Positions 8,060 to 16,477 of a stretch of DNA of 64,000 nucleotides are shown one piece after another (position 1 is the first letter of the stretch; the number at the start of each line of letters is the position of its first letter). Made by a program: the position numbers and the translations under genes. The notes under the pieces were generated by a model. The model did not search any database. It worked only from the letters and a program-made list of their open reading frames with translations, and was not told the origin of the DNA. Source of the DNA: Desulfomarina profundi. GTDB taxonomy: Bacteria > Desulfobacterota > Desulfobulbia > Desulfobulbales > Desulfocapsaceae. The stretch covers positions 2,066,501-2,130,500 of the forward strand of contig NZ_AP024086.1 in the NCBI RefSeq assembly GCF_019703855.1. The letters run 5' to 3'.

Positions 8060-10522
8060 ATGACAGACAAGACTCTAATAATTGCGGAAAAGCCCAGTGT
8101 GGCAAGTGATCTGGCGAAAATACTGCCCGACAGATTTAAAAAAACCAAGACCCATTTTGAAGGACAGAAGTACGTTGTTTCCTACGCTATCGGCCACCTG
8201 GTTTCCATCTGTTATCCAGAAGAAATTGATCCCGCCTACCAGAAATGGGATATCAACAAGCTCCCCATCCTGCCGGAAAGTTTCCCCCTGAAAGGACTGG
8301 ACGGCACAAAAAGTCAGCTGAATGCCCTGCAGAAACTCATCCGCCGAAAGGACATTACAGAAATCGTCAATGCCTGTGATGCCGGTCGTGAAGGAGAACT
8401 GATTTTCAAATACATTATAAAATATGTATGGAACAAGTCTGTAGCCAAAAAAACATTTAAACGCCTCTGGCTGCAGTCCATGACCGCAGATGCGATCAAG
8501 TCAGGCTTTGCCAATCTCAGGGACAGTGAAGAAATGCTCCCCCTTGAAGACACAGCTCTCTGCAGGTCCGAATCCGACTGGCTGATCGGGATCAACGCAA
8601 CCAGAGCACTGACCGGCTTCAATTCGCGTAACGGTGGTTTTTTTCTTACACCCTGCGGCAGGGTACAGACTCCGACGCTGTCACTTCTGGTCCAGCGGGA
8701 GCGATACAGGATGAATTTTATCCCCAAACCGTACTGCACCCTCCATGCTGATTTTGTATTCGACAATATTACGTACAACGGTAAATGGATTGACCCGTCC
8801 TTTAAAAAAGATCCGAATGATTCCTATAAACGTGCAGACAGAATATGGGATCCTGAAAAAGCGGCTGCAATCATCGCCAAGTGTACAGGTCAGCCGGCAA
8901 CCGTAGAGGAAAAAAGCAAACAGACCAGCCAACGTTCCGCCCCTCTGTACGACCTCACCCTGCTCCAGCGTGAGGCCAACTCCCGTTTCGGCTTCTCCGC
9001 CAAGAACACCCTGTCCATCGCCCAGGCTCTCTATGAAAGACACAAGGTCCTCACCTACCCCAGAACGGACAGCAAACACCTGCCGGAAGATTACCTGCCC
9101 ACGGTGAAAAAAACCGTGCAGAGCCAGACCCGGTGGCAACTTGCCGAATTTGCCGAAACAGCCCTGAGAAAAGGCTACCTGAAACTCGAAAAACGCATTT
9201 TCAACAACAGGAAAATTTCCGACCATCATGCCATTATCCCCACCACACTGATACCGAAAAATCTCTCGGAAGCAGAGCTCAAAATTTACAGAATGGTGGC
9301 ACAGCGTTTTCTCGCTGTATTTTTCCCACCTGCACTTTTTTTAAATACAAAACGATTCTCCCATGTCATGGATGAGACCTTCCTGACGGAGGGCAAAATA
9401 CTCAAGGAACCTGGCTGGAAAATTATCTACGGAGCAGGTAGCGTAGACAAAAAGGAGAAAATGCTCACTCCCGTACCTGACTCTGCTGACATCTCCTGCA
9501 AGAAAATCACCAGGGAGGATCTGGAAACGGTTCCCCCACCCAGGTACAACGAAGCAACACTGCTCTCGGCCATGGAAAATTCCGATAAACTCGTAGAAGA
9601 CGAGGAACTGGCCGATGCCATGAAGGAACGAGGCCTGGGAACCCCCGCCACCAGGGCCTCTATCATTGAAAAACTGATCAAGGAAAAATATGTGGTCAGA
9701 GAGGGTAAGGACCTTACTCCCACCGGTAAAGCGTTTGAGCTTCTGGCTCTTCTGGAGGCTATGAAGATCGATGTCCTGGCTTCTCCAGAGCTGACAGGAG
9801 AGTGGGAGCATAAATTGAACCAGATCCTCAAGGGGACGTTTACCAGGGCCAAATTCATGGATGAAATACGGGCAATGACCATCCATATTATCAACCAGGT
9901 CAAAAACTTCGAGAAAACAGAAGTCAGGGCGGAGGCCCCTTTCAGTCCCGTCAATAATATCCGCTTCTTTTCCTCTCCCACTGCTTATGTTTCTGAGGAC
10001 CAGAAGATTTCCATCAGAAAAATCCTAGGCGGCAGAGTTATGACCAATGATGAAATCGTCGCTCTGCTGGAGGGTAAAACAATCGGCCCGTTCAGTGACT
10101 TCAGGTCAAAAAAGGGAAAACCGTTTTCAGCCTCACTTCGGTTTACCAACGGAAAAATAGAATTTCTCTTTGAAAAATCAACCGCCGACCTGGACATCGA
10201 TGCCATCAAAAAGGGCGAGGTTCTCGGCATTTCTCCGGTGGACAACACAAAAGTTTATGAAACTCCGGCTGCTTTCATGTCTGAATCGGCACTTGACGGA
10301 GACGAGAAAAATGGTCTTAGAATTGGCAAGATAATCCTTTCAAAAACGCTGGACACCACTCATATCCGACAGTTGTTGAAAGACGGAAAAACAGAACTGA
10401 TCAAAGGGTTTATTTCAAAGAAACGAAGGCCGTTCGATGCCTATCTGCTCCTGAACAAAAATGGCAGAATCAGCTTTGAATTTCCTCCACGTAAATCCAG
10501 AAAAAAAGAACAAAAAAATTGA
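8060..10522 (+). CDS. topB: DNA topoisomerase III (type IA)
   Basis: Type IA topoisomerase that relaxes negative supercoils and decatenates DNA via a 5'-phosphotyrosine. The 820-residue protein opens with the Toprim domain (TLIIAEKPSVASDLAK, then NACDAGREGELIFKYI near residue 110). The catalytic tyrosine lies in VLTYPRTDSKHLP near residue 335. The C-terminal 200 residues carry two copies of the topoisomerase C-terminal repeat: NIRFFSSPTAYVSEDQKISIRKILGGRVM...FTNGKIEFLFE and VYETPAAFMSESALDGDEKNGLRIGKIILSKTL...NKNGRISFEFP. These replace the zinc fingers seen in topoisomerase I. It precedes rsfS by 30 bp on the same strand. Whether it belongs to the housekeeping or the mobile-element class of topB cannot be told, but the context looks chromosomal. 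Confidence 0.93.
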   Translation: MTDKTLIIAEKPSVASDLAKILPDRFKKTKTHFEGQKYVVSYAIGHLVSICYPEEIDPAYQKWDINKLPILPESFPLKGLDGTKSQLNALQKLIRRKDITEIVNACDAGREGELIFKYIIKYVWNKSVAKKTFKRLWLQSMTADAIKSGFANLRDSEEMLPLEDTALCRSESDWLIGINATRALTGFNSRNGGFFLTPCGRVQTPTLSLLVQRERYRMNFIPKPYCTLHADFVFDNITYNGKWIDPSFKKDPNDSYKRADRIWDPEKAAAIIAKCTGQPATVEEKSKQTSQRSAPLYDLTLLQREANSRFGFSAKNTLSIAQALYERHKVLTYPRTDSKHLPEDYLPTVKKTVQSQTRWQLAEFAETALRKGYLKLEKRIFNNRKISDHHAIIPTTLIPKNLSEAELKIYRMVAQRFLAVFFPPALFLNTKRFSHVMDETFLTEGKILKEPGWKIIYGAGSVDKKEKMLTPVPDSADISCKKITREDLETVPPPRYNEATLLSAMENSDKLVEDEELADAMKERGLGTPATRASIIEKLIKEKYVVREGKDLTPTGKAFELLALLEAMKIDVLASPELTGEWEHKLNQILKGTFTRAKFMDEIRAMTIHIINQVKNFEKTEVRAEAPFSPVNNIRFFSSPTAYVSEDQKISIRKILGGRVMTNDEIVALLEGKTIGPFSDFRSKKGKPFSASLRFTNGKIEFLFEKSTADLDIDAIKKGEVLGISPVDNTKVYETPAAFMSESALDGDEKNGLRIGKIILSKTLDTTHIRQLLKDGKTELIKGFISKKRRPFDAYLLLNKNGRISFEFPPRKSRKKEQKN

Positions 10523-10552
10523 CAGCCCTCACAGAAAAGGGCACAAGTAATT

Positions 10553-10930
10553 ATGAAACAGATTAAAAAAGAATACCGTGATAAAACCGGAGAGGAACTG
10601 GCCAGGGTCTGCGCGACAGCGGCTCTTGACACAAAGGCTGAAGATCTTGTCATCCTGGATGTTCGTGGACTCACTACTTTTACTGAATATTTTGTCATCA
10701 TGAGCGGCAGATCGACCCGACACGTCCAGGGATTGGCCGAAGCGATTGAAGGAGAGCTCCGTTCAAAAAGAGTTAAGGCATCAAAGGCGGAAGGACTTCA
10801 GGACGGCATGTGGGTTCTACTTGATTTCGACGACGTGGTTGTTCATATTTTCTATCATGAACAGCGAAAATTCTACGATCTGGAAGGATTGTGGCATGAG
10901 GCCGAAAAAGTAGAAATCCAGGCACCTTGA
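10553..10930 (+). CDS. rsfS: Ribosomal silencing factor RsfS
   Basis: RsfS (YbeB/Iojap) binds uL14 on the 50S subunit and blocks subunit joining when nutrients are short. The 125-residue product has the characteristic sequence DLVILDVRGLTTFTEYFVIMSGRSTRHVQGLAEAIE, followed by the C-terminal signature GMWVLLDFDDVVVHIFYHEQRKFYDLEGLW. Length is typical. It starts 30 bp after the topB stop, so the two may be cotranscribed. A 137-bp palindromic-ended repeat starts 7 bp after its stop. Confidence 0.95.
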   Translation: MKQIKKEYRDKTGEELARVCATAALDTKAEDLVILDVRGLTTFTEYFVIMSGRSTRHVQGLAEAIEGELRSKRVKASKAEGLQDGMWVLLDFDDVVVHIFYHEQRKFYDLEGLWHEAEKVEIQAP

Positions 10931-10936
10931 ACTGAT

Positions 10937-11073
10937 ACCTGTCCAGAAATGAGCAGTTTTGTTCTGAATAAAGACACCAGGAAATTTTTATTACGGACAT
11001 CTATGTGATATCCCAAAAATAGAATCTCCACAGCAACGACGATTCAGAAAAAAAACCTTTTCCGGACAGGCAC
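10937..11073. repeat. 137-bp element with inverted ends CCTGTCC(A/G)GAAA, copy 1
   Basis: The left end reads ACCTGTCCAGAAATGAG; the right end, reverse complemented, reads GTGCCTGTCCGGAAAAGG, so the element has imperfect terminal inverted repeats. A second, diverged copy of similar length and layout is at 21635-21776, and both share the internal TTCxGA and ACGA-CTCAGAAA segments. The right end is only 23 bp from the thrC start codon, so the element probably influences thrC expression. No open frame is seen inside. Confidence 0.65.
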
Positions 11074-11096
11074 AAATTGAACACCTGATAAAAGCC

Positions 11097-12505
11097 ATGC
11101 AATATCTCAGCACCAGGGGTGGGGTCGCCCCCTGTCCTTTACAGCAGCAGTCATGATGGGACTTGCCGAAGACGGCGGACTCCTTCTTCCCAGAACAATT
11201 CCAAGAGTAGGGTGCGAAACACTGGCATCCTGGCAAAACCTGACTTATCCTGAACTCGCCTTCGAAATCATGAGTCGTTTTATTGATGATATTCCGGCAA
11301 ATGATCTCAAGGATATCATAGCCCGCTCTTATGACACCTTTACCCGGAATGAAATAACTCCTCTTGCCCATGTGGGAGAGTATCATATACTTGAGCTGTT
11401 CCATGGCCCAACCCTTGCTTTCAAAGATATAGCACTGCAGTTTCTCGGCAATCTTTTTGAATATCTGCTGGACAAAAATAAATCAACCCTCAATATCCTC
11501 GGGGCAACTTCCGGGGACACCGGGAGCGCAGCAATATACGGGGTGAGAGGAAAAGAACGGATAAAGATCTTCATTCTCCATCCCCATGGAAGAGTCAGCA
11601 AAGTCCAGGAAAAGCAGATGACAACCGTGGTGGACGATAATGTTTTCAACATCGCCATCAGGGGGTCTTTTGATGATGCCCAGGCTATCGTGAAAAAGAT
11701 TTTCAGTGATGTCGATTTTAAAGCGGAAAACAATCTCGGCGCCATCAATTCCATTAACTGGGCCCGTGTTCTCGCCCAGGTTGTCTATTATGTTTACAGC
11801 TGTCTCCATATCATAGACCACGAAAAGGATTCTTCCCTGGATTTCGCTATTCCCACAGGCAATTTCGGCGATATATTCGCAGGCTTTATCGCCAGAAGAA
11901 TGTTGCCAGAGGGAACAATCAGACAACTGGTCCTGGCAACTAATTCGAATGATATCCTCAGTCGACTGGTCAACAGGGGAGACTACTCCCTTGGAGAGGT
12001 CAGGATAACGTCCAGCCCCTCCATGGATATCCAGGCCGCTTCCAATTTTGAGAGGTATCTTTACTACCTGGTCGACAGCGATGCCACCCGTACCGGAGAA
12101 TTAATGGAAGAATTCTTAAAGAACGGCTCTCTTGATCTGAAGAGTTATCAGGAACAGATCAAAAGAGATTTTACAGCAGCCTCCGTAGCTGAAGATGAGG
12201 TTCTCAAAACTATAGCCCATTATCATGCAGAATACGGTTATCTGCTTGACCCCCATACAGCCGTTGGAGTCAGGGCGGCAGAACAGTATAAAACCACTGG
12301 CATTCCCATGATCTGCCTTGCAACTGCCCATCCGGCTAAATTCGGCGAAGTAGTTGCAGAAGCAGTAAACACTGAACCGGAACTTCCAGAAAACATTTCA
12401 GCAATTTTAACAGCTGAATCACGATGCGAAATCATGGAAGCAAACGCAAATGACATCCGCGAGTATATATCCACGCATGCTCACGGTAAAGATGAGGGAA
12501 AATAA
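11097..12505 (+). CDS. thrC: Threonine synthase (one-base frameshift near the 5' end)
   Basis: Threonine synthase converts O-phosphohomoserine to threonine with pyridoxal phosphate. The PLP lysine lies in HGPTLAFKDIALQFLG, and the phosphate-binding region in GATSGDTGSAAIYGVRG. The family start MQYLSTRGGVAPCP is present from the ATG at 11097, but this frame stops after 19 codons. Adding one T to the run at 11138-11140 joins it to FTAAVMMGLAEDGGLLLP, the expected continuation, giving about 470 residues. Without repair, translation could start only at the Met at 11153 and would lack conserved N-terminal residues. The gene follows repeat copy 1 and is monocistronic as far as can be seen. Confidence 0.92.
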
Positions 12506-12635
12506 CAGGATCCACCGAGGAACTTGACTTTCTCGGCAGACTGCTCTAATGTCACTTGCACGATAATTGTTCAGGCAGTTGTATTCTTTTTGACTGTTTT
12601 TCAATCATATTTATTTACTATTTTGAGGTATCTTT

Positions 12636-12824
12636 ATGTTTGGTCTTGGTATGCCGGAACTCATAGTTATTCTGGTTATTATTGTCATCATTTTCGGAGC
12701 GGGCAAACTCCCTGAAATCGGCTCAGGCATTGGTAAAGGCATTAAAAATTTCAAAGACGCGACCAAAAAAGAAGAAGAACAAAAAAAAATTGATGATGAT
12801 CAGGAACCTGATAACAAAGCCTGA
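12636..12824 (+). CDS. tatA: Sec-independent translocase subunit TatA (first of two)
   Basis: TatA forms the pore-like oligomer for export of folded proteins. The 62-residue product has the typical layout: [40 protein letters not shown], that is an N-terminal membrane helix, the FGxxKLPE hinge and an amphipathic helix, followed by a short charged tail ([19 protein letters not shown]). An AGG-type ribosome site is 9 bp upstream. It lies 41 bp before a second tatA; no tatC is found in this window, so the translocase must be completed elsewhere. Confidence 0.93.
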   Translation: MFGLGMPELIVILVIIVIIFGAGKLPEIGSGIGKGIKNFKDATKKEEEQKKIDDDQEPDNKA

Positions 12825-12865
12825 TCTTCAGATAATTATCTCTTAAACTGAGAGGGGACCATATA

Positions 12866-13120
12866 ATGTTTGGACTGGGAACACCTGAATTAATAGTCAT
12901 TCTTGCAATTGCTTTCCTCGTCTTCGGCGGTAAAAAACTGCCGGAAATAGGTTCCGGCCTCGGTAAGGCAATCTCTTCTTTCAAAAAAGGTATTCAGGGA
13001 GTTGAAGAAGAGGGGCGGGAAATAATCAATGATATCCCCGGAGTCAAGGAAGCTGCGGATGTCAAGGAAAAGGTTGATCAGGTAAAGAACCTGGGGAAAA
13101 TTGGGAACATATTGAAATAA
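12866..13120 (+). CDS. tatA: Sec-independent translocase subunit TatA (second of two)
   Basis: An 84-residue paralogue of the preceding gene, starting [43 protein letters not shown]. The membrane helix, the FGGKKLPE hinge and the amphipathic helix are intact; the tail is longer (to about residue 84) and rich in Lys/Glu/Val. GAGGGG lies upstream of the ATG. The pair could represent TatA plus a TatB-like or TatE-like partner, but the sequence fits TatA/E better than TatB. Tandem tatA genes are common in Desulfobacterota (family knowledge, not proven here). Confidence 0.92.
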   Translation: MFGLGTPELIVILAIAFLVFGGKKLPEIGSGLGKAISSFKKGIQGVEEEGREIINDIPGVKEAADVKEKVDQVKNLGKIGNILK

Positions 13121-13128
13121 TCAACCAT

Positions 13129-13155
13129 ACAGGGAGTCCCCATCCTGCTCCCTGT
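13129..13155 (+). terminator. Stem-loop after the tatA pair
   Basis: ACAGGGAG and CTCCCTGT form a perfect 8-bp stem around an 11-nt loop, 8 bp after the second tatA stop. There is no T-run after it, so it may be a processing or stabilising hairpin rather than an intrinsic terminator. Confidence 0.4.
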
Positions 13156-13542
13156 AGAATTCCAGACCTGGAAGAGTCTTTATTTTCTCACAATAATCTT
13201 TTTATCCATTTGCCTGGACTCATTCGAAAATCTCCTCTACGAATGATCTTTTTTCACCACAGGTAGGATTTTCATCACAGCGAAACGATGTCAATCCTTC
13301 GCCCACAGGACACAAATGGCTGTGCTTTATGATCCAGCCATGCTGTATCGTTTGCATTCTTACTTTTCTTTCTTTTTTTTCTCTTTTCACGCTTTTCATT
13401 TCTGAGAATTATCAATTACCTCTCTCTTTTTCTGCTGTAAGATTTCTCCAGGTCAGCCTGGGTTTCATGGATAACCGAAAAATAAACTACCTCAACCATT
13501 TATTCCCAGGCCAAGGCAATATTCTTGACTTTTTTGTAATAA
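13156..13542. other. Gene-free region before the glutamate synthase genes
   Basis: I see no gene here. A plus-strand open frame at 13329-13550 is T-rich, lacks a ribosome site and resembles nothing known. The region leads into the candidate promoter at 13543-13571. Confidence 0.5.
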
Positions 13543-13571
13543 TTGTTTAAAAAGAACGACTCAATTATACT
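13543..13571 (+). promoter_or_regulatory. Candidate sigma70 promoter of the glutamate synthase operon
   Basis: TTGTTT (13543-13548) and TATACT (13566-13571) are separated by 17 bp, a good sigma70 pair. The predicted start near 13578 lies about 97 nt upstream of the ATG I chose for the first gene, and it argues against the longer open frame beginning at 13543. Confidence 0.5.
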
Positions 13572-13674
13572 TTTTTGTCTAATTTTGTCCGGCAGGATCC
13601 CGCCTGGTTCTCATCAGATCGACGTCCACATCTTGCCCACAGGCAATTTTACCTATTCTTATCAGGAGAGAGAC

Positions 13675-14814
13675 ATGTGTCGTTTAGCCCTGAAAACCGC
13701 CAACAGGCCCTTTTCACCCTACGAGGTTCTGACTGCCATGGAGGCCATGCAGGAAGGATATGACGGCTCCGGCCTTGGTCTGCTTCTTCGTGGCATGGAA
13801 TTTGAAGATTTCAAATACAATCCCAAATTTCCCATTCTGTCGGGAATCGCCCACACCGAAAAAGGCTGGCATCAGATGACCAGTTTCATGGAAGACCGCG
13901 GGTATGAGTTAAAATACGACCATCGGTTTTCAATGCACCCGGAACTGATCGAGGCGAATGACCGCTATCGATATTTCGTGAGGGCCTACAGAATGCCCGA
14001 GAGATTCAGGGGTATTGCCAAAGAAAAACAAGAAGCGGAACTTCTGAAAACACGGCTGGCTTTAAGAAAAATAGGTGAAGAGAATAATGATCTCTCGGTC
14101 TTCTCTTTCTGGCCGGATGTGGCGATGATAAAGGAAGTAGGCTGGCCCCTGCAGATTGGAGATGCTCTTTGTCTGCATGACGGTCAGATAAAATCGAGGG
14201 TCTGTATGGCCCAGGGCCGTCAGAATACCAATTACGGCATCAACCTGTATGCCTGCCATCCTTTCTTCATCCAGGGCATCTCCACCATGACTAATGGAGA
14301 AAATACCGCTTTTGTCCCCATCAAAGAATGGTTGCTGGGAAAAAACATTACCGGCTACATGGGTTACCAGAGTGACAGTGAGGTCTTTGCCCACATCCTC
14401 CACTATACACTAAAGAAACTGAAACTCCCTCTGGCCGCTTATAAGCATATTATTACTCCTTTGAGTACTTCGGAACTGAACAGCCACCCCCAGGGTGACT
14501 TCCTCAAAGGGTTGCGAGACGCCTGCAAACGTCTGGTCATAGATGGACCGAATGCAGTAATTGGCACCCTGCCCGATGAAACATGCCTGCTGGTCATGGA
14601 TCAGAAAAAACTGCGGCCTGCGACAGTTGGCGGTAAAAAGGGTATGTGGGCCATTGCATCAGAGATCTGTGGTGTCGATGCAATGATCCCAGACCGTGAC
14701 CCCTCACTTGATTTCCAGCCAATGCGCGAACATACAGTAATTGTCCCCCCAGACAGAAAGGAACTTTTAATATGGTCTCAACACGATCAGCTGCCGTTAC
14801 CCCTGGCAGCCTAA
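13675..14814 (+). CDS. Glutamate synthase, glutamine amidotransferase subunit
   Basis: This 379-residue class II glutamine amidotransferase is the N-terminal domain of GltB encoded as a separate subunit. I chose the ATG at 13675 because it places Cys directly after Met (MCRLALKT), the expected N-terminal nucleophile, and because AGGAG is about 8 bp upstream. The further upstream frame would bury this Cys. Motifs include GYDGSGLGLLLRG and NTNYGINLYACHPFFIQG. It releases ammonia from glutamine for the FMN subunit encoded next (overlap 43 bp). The split into separate domain genes resembles archaeal-type glutamate synthases found also in anaerobic bacteria. Confidence 0.87.
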   Translation: MCRLALKTANRPFSPYEVLTAMEAMQEGYDGSGLGLLLRGMEFEDFKYNPKFPILSGIAHTEKGWHQMTSFMEDRGYELKYDHRFSMHPELIEANDRYRYFVRAYRMPERFRGIAKEKQEAELLKTRLALRKIGEENNDLSVFSFWPDVAMIKEVGWPLQIGDALCLHDGQIKSRVCMAQGRQNTNYGINLYACHPFFIQGISTMTNGENTAFVPIKEWLLGKNITGYMGYQSDSEVFAHILHYTLKKLKLPLAAYKHIITPLSTSELNSHPQGDFLKGLRDACKRLVIDGPNAVIGTLPDETCLLVMDQKKLRPATVGGKKGMWAIASEICGVDAMIPDRDPSLDFQPMREHTVIVPPDRKELLIWSQHDQLPLPLAA

Positions 14815-16412
14815 CTTATACTGATTTTCCCTGGATTATCGAACACCGTGAAGACAGGTGTACACTCTGCGGCCAGTGTACTGCAGTCTGCCCCAAGGAA
14901 GCTATTCGTCTCTCCCATATGAGGCAACGACTTCCAAAACTTGACGTGATGGGAAAGAAAAGGGGCAGCGATTACAGAACATTTACTGGGATCCGCCAGC
15001 AGACCGATATGGCCCATGCCTGCATCGGCTGTGGCATGTGCTCAATGGTCTGTCCCAATGATGCCATAACCCCTGTTCCTGGCACAAACGAAAACCGTAC
15101 CACTTTTTTTGACAACCAAAAAGGTGAGCCAAGGAAACGGGGGGGACGACGCAATGTCTCCGGCCCTACTCTGCTTGATCGAATTGTCTTCGATAGAATC
15201 TCCATGTTGACCGATCCGGCCCTGGATGCCGGTCGGCATGAGTTTACCATCACAACAACCCTGGGCCGGATTCTCTCTCCCGAGGATTATCTGGACAGGA
15301 AAATCAATGGTGGCTGGATCCCGGCAACCAGGGAAATTTTCCCTTTTGTCATTGGATCCATGTCCTTTGGAGCCCTCTCACCCAATATGTGGCTGGGTCT
15401 GTTGCAGGGAGTTGCGTACTGCAATGAGGTCCTTGGAATTCCGGTCGTGATGTGCACCGGTGAAGGCGGCTGTCCCCCATGGGTATTGAAAAGCCCCTAC
15501 CTGAAATATATCATCCTGCAAATTGCCTCCGGTTATTTTGGCTGGGACGAAATAATCAGAGCCATTCCGGACATGCAATGTGATCCTGCGGCCATTGAGA
15601 TAAAATATGGTCAGGGTGCCAAACCCGGGGATGGTGGTCTGCTGATGTGGTATAAGGTTTCAAAACTTATCGCCCGCCTCCGTGGTGTTCCTGAAGGTGT
15701 GGATCTTCCCTCCCCGCCTGTTCACCAGACACTCTACTCCATTGAGGAAAGTGTCATGAAGATGATCCAGACTCTTTCCATGGCTTTTGGTCATAAGGTA
15801 CCGATTTATCCAAAAATTTCTGCTTCAACTTCGGCCAAATCCGTACTGAACAACCTGGTGCGCAACCCCTATGCTGCCGGTCTCATGATTGATGGAATTG
15901 ACGGCGGTACCGGGGCCGCATACAATGTTTCCATGGATGCTACAGGGCATCCCATCGCTTCCTGTGTCCGGGAATGTTATCTTGACCTCGCGGCCCAGGG
16001 GAAACAGAACGAAATACCAATTTTTGCAGCCGGCGGTATCGGCAAAAACGGTAATGTGGCCCAGAACGGTATGGCCCTTATCATGCTTGGTGCTTCAGGA
16101 GTGCATATCGGCAAATATATCATGCAGGCTACGGCAGGATGCCTTGGCAATGAAAAAAATCGATGCAATGTCTGCAATATAGGTATCTGCCCCAAGGGCA
16201 TCACCAGCCAAAATGCCAAGCTTTACAGAAGACTTGATCCAGATCTGGTTGCAGAAAGGGTTGCCGATACCTTTATGTCCATAAGTACCGAGGTAAAAAA
16301 GATCATGGCTCCTCTCGGCCGATCCCAGAGTCTGCCAATCGGCATGTCGGATGCACTGGGTATTGCGGACAAGGCAGCCGCCGACAGGCTGCAGATCAAG
16401 TACGTCTGCTAA
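14772..16412 (+). CDS. Glutamate synthase, FMN-binding synthase subunit with N-terminal ferredoxin domain
   Basis: This 546-residue protein corresponds to the central FMN (glutamate synthase) domain of GltB. Residues 20-110 hold two 4Fe-4S cluster motifs of the ferredoxin type (CTLCGQCTAVCPKEA and CIGCGMCSMVCPNDA). The synthase barrel follows, with PKISASTSAKSVLNNLVRNPYAAGLMIDGIDGGTGAAY near residue 350 and the Cys-rich CNVCNIGICPKGITSQ near residue 465, which binds the 3Fe-4S cluster in classical enzymes. It converts 2-oxoglutarate and ammonia to glutamate. It overlaps the amidotransferase gene by 43 bp, and AAGGAA precedes the ATG. Confidence 0.9.
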   Translation: MVSTRSAAVTPGSLTYTDFPWIIEHREDRCTLCGQCTAVCPKEAIRLSHMRQRLPKLDVMGKKRGSDYRTFTGIRQQTDMAHACIGCGMCSMVCPNDAITPVPGTNENRTTFFDNQKGEPRKRGGRRNVSGPTLLDRIVFDRISMLTDPALDAGRHEFTITTTLGRILSPEDYLDRKINGGWIPATREIFPFVIGSMSFGALSPNMWLGLLQGVAYCNEVLGIPVVMCTGEGGCPPWVLKSPYLKYIILQIASGYFGWDEIIRAIPDMQCDPAAIEIKYGQGAKPGDGGLLMWYKVSKLIARLRGVPEGVDLPSPPVHQTLYSIEESVMKMIQTLSMAFGHKVPIYPKISASTSAKSVLNNLVRNPYAAGLMIDGIDGGTGAAYNVSMDATGHPIASCVRECYLDLAAQGKQNEIPIFAAGGIGKNGNVAQNGMALIMLGASGVHIGKYIMQATAGCLGNEKNRCNVCNIGICPKGITSQNAKLYRRLDPDLVAERVADTFMSISTEVKKIMAPLGRSQSLPIGMSDALGIADKAAADRLQIKYVC

Positions 16413-16477
16413 CCCGGCAGCACCAGGAAATAGATTTCAATATGCAATAGTATTTGTAATAATTTAAGGAGTTTGCA

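Noticed and set aside
13329-13550. 73-codon plus-strand frame before the glutamate synthase genes
   Set aside because: T-rich, no ribosome site, no recognisable pattern; overlaps a good promoter candidate.
13543-13674. Longer N-terminus for the glutamine amidotransferase gene
   Set aside because: It would bury the N-terminal nucleophile Cys that follows the Met at 13675, and would start inside the -35 box.
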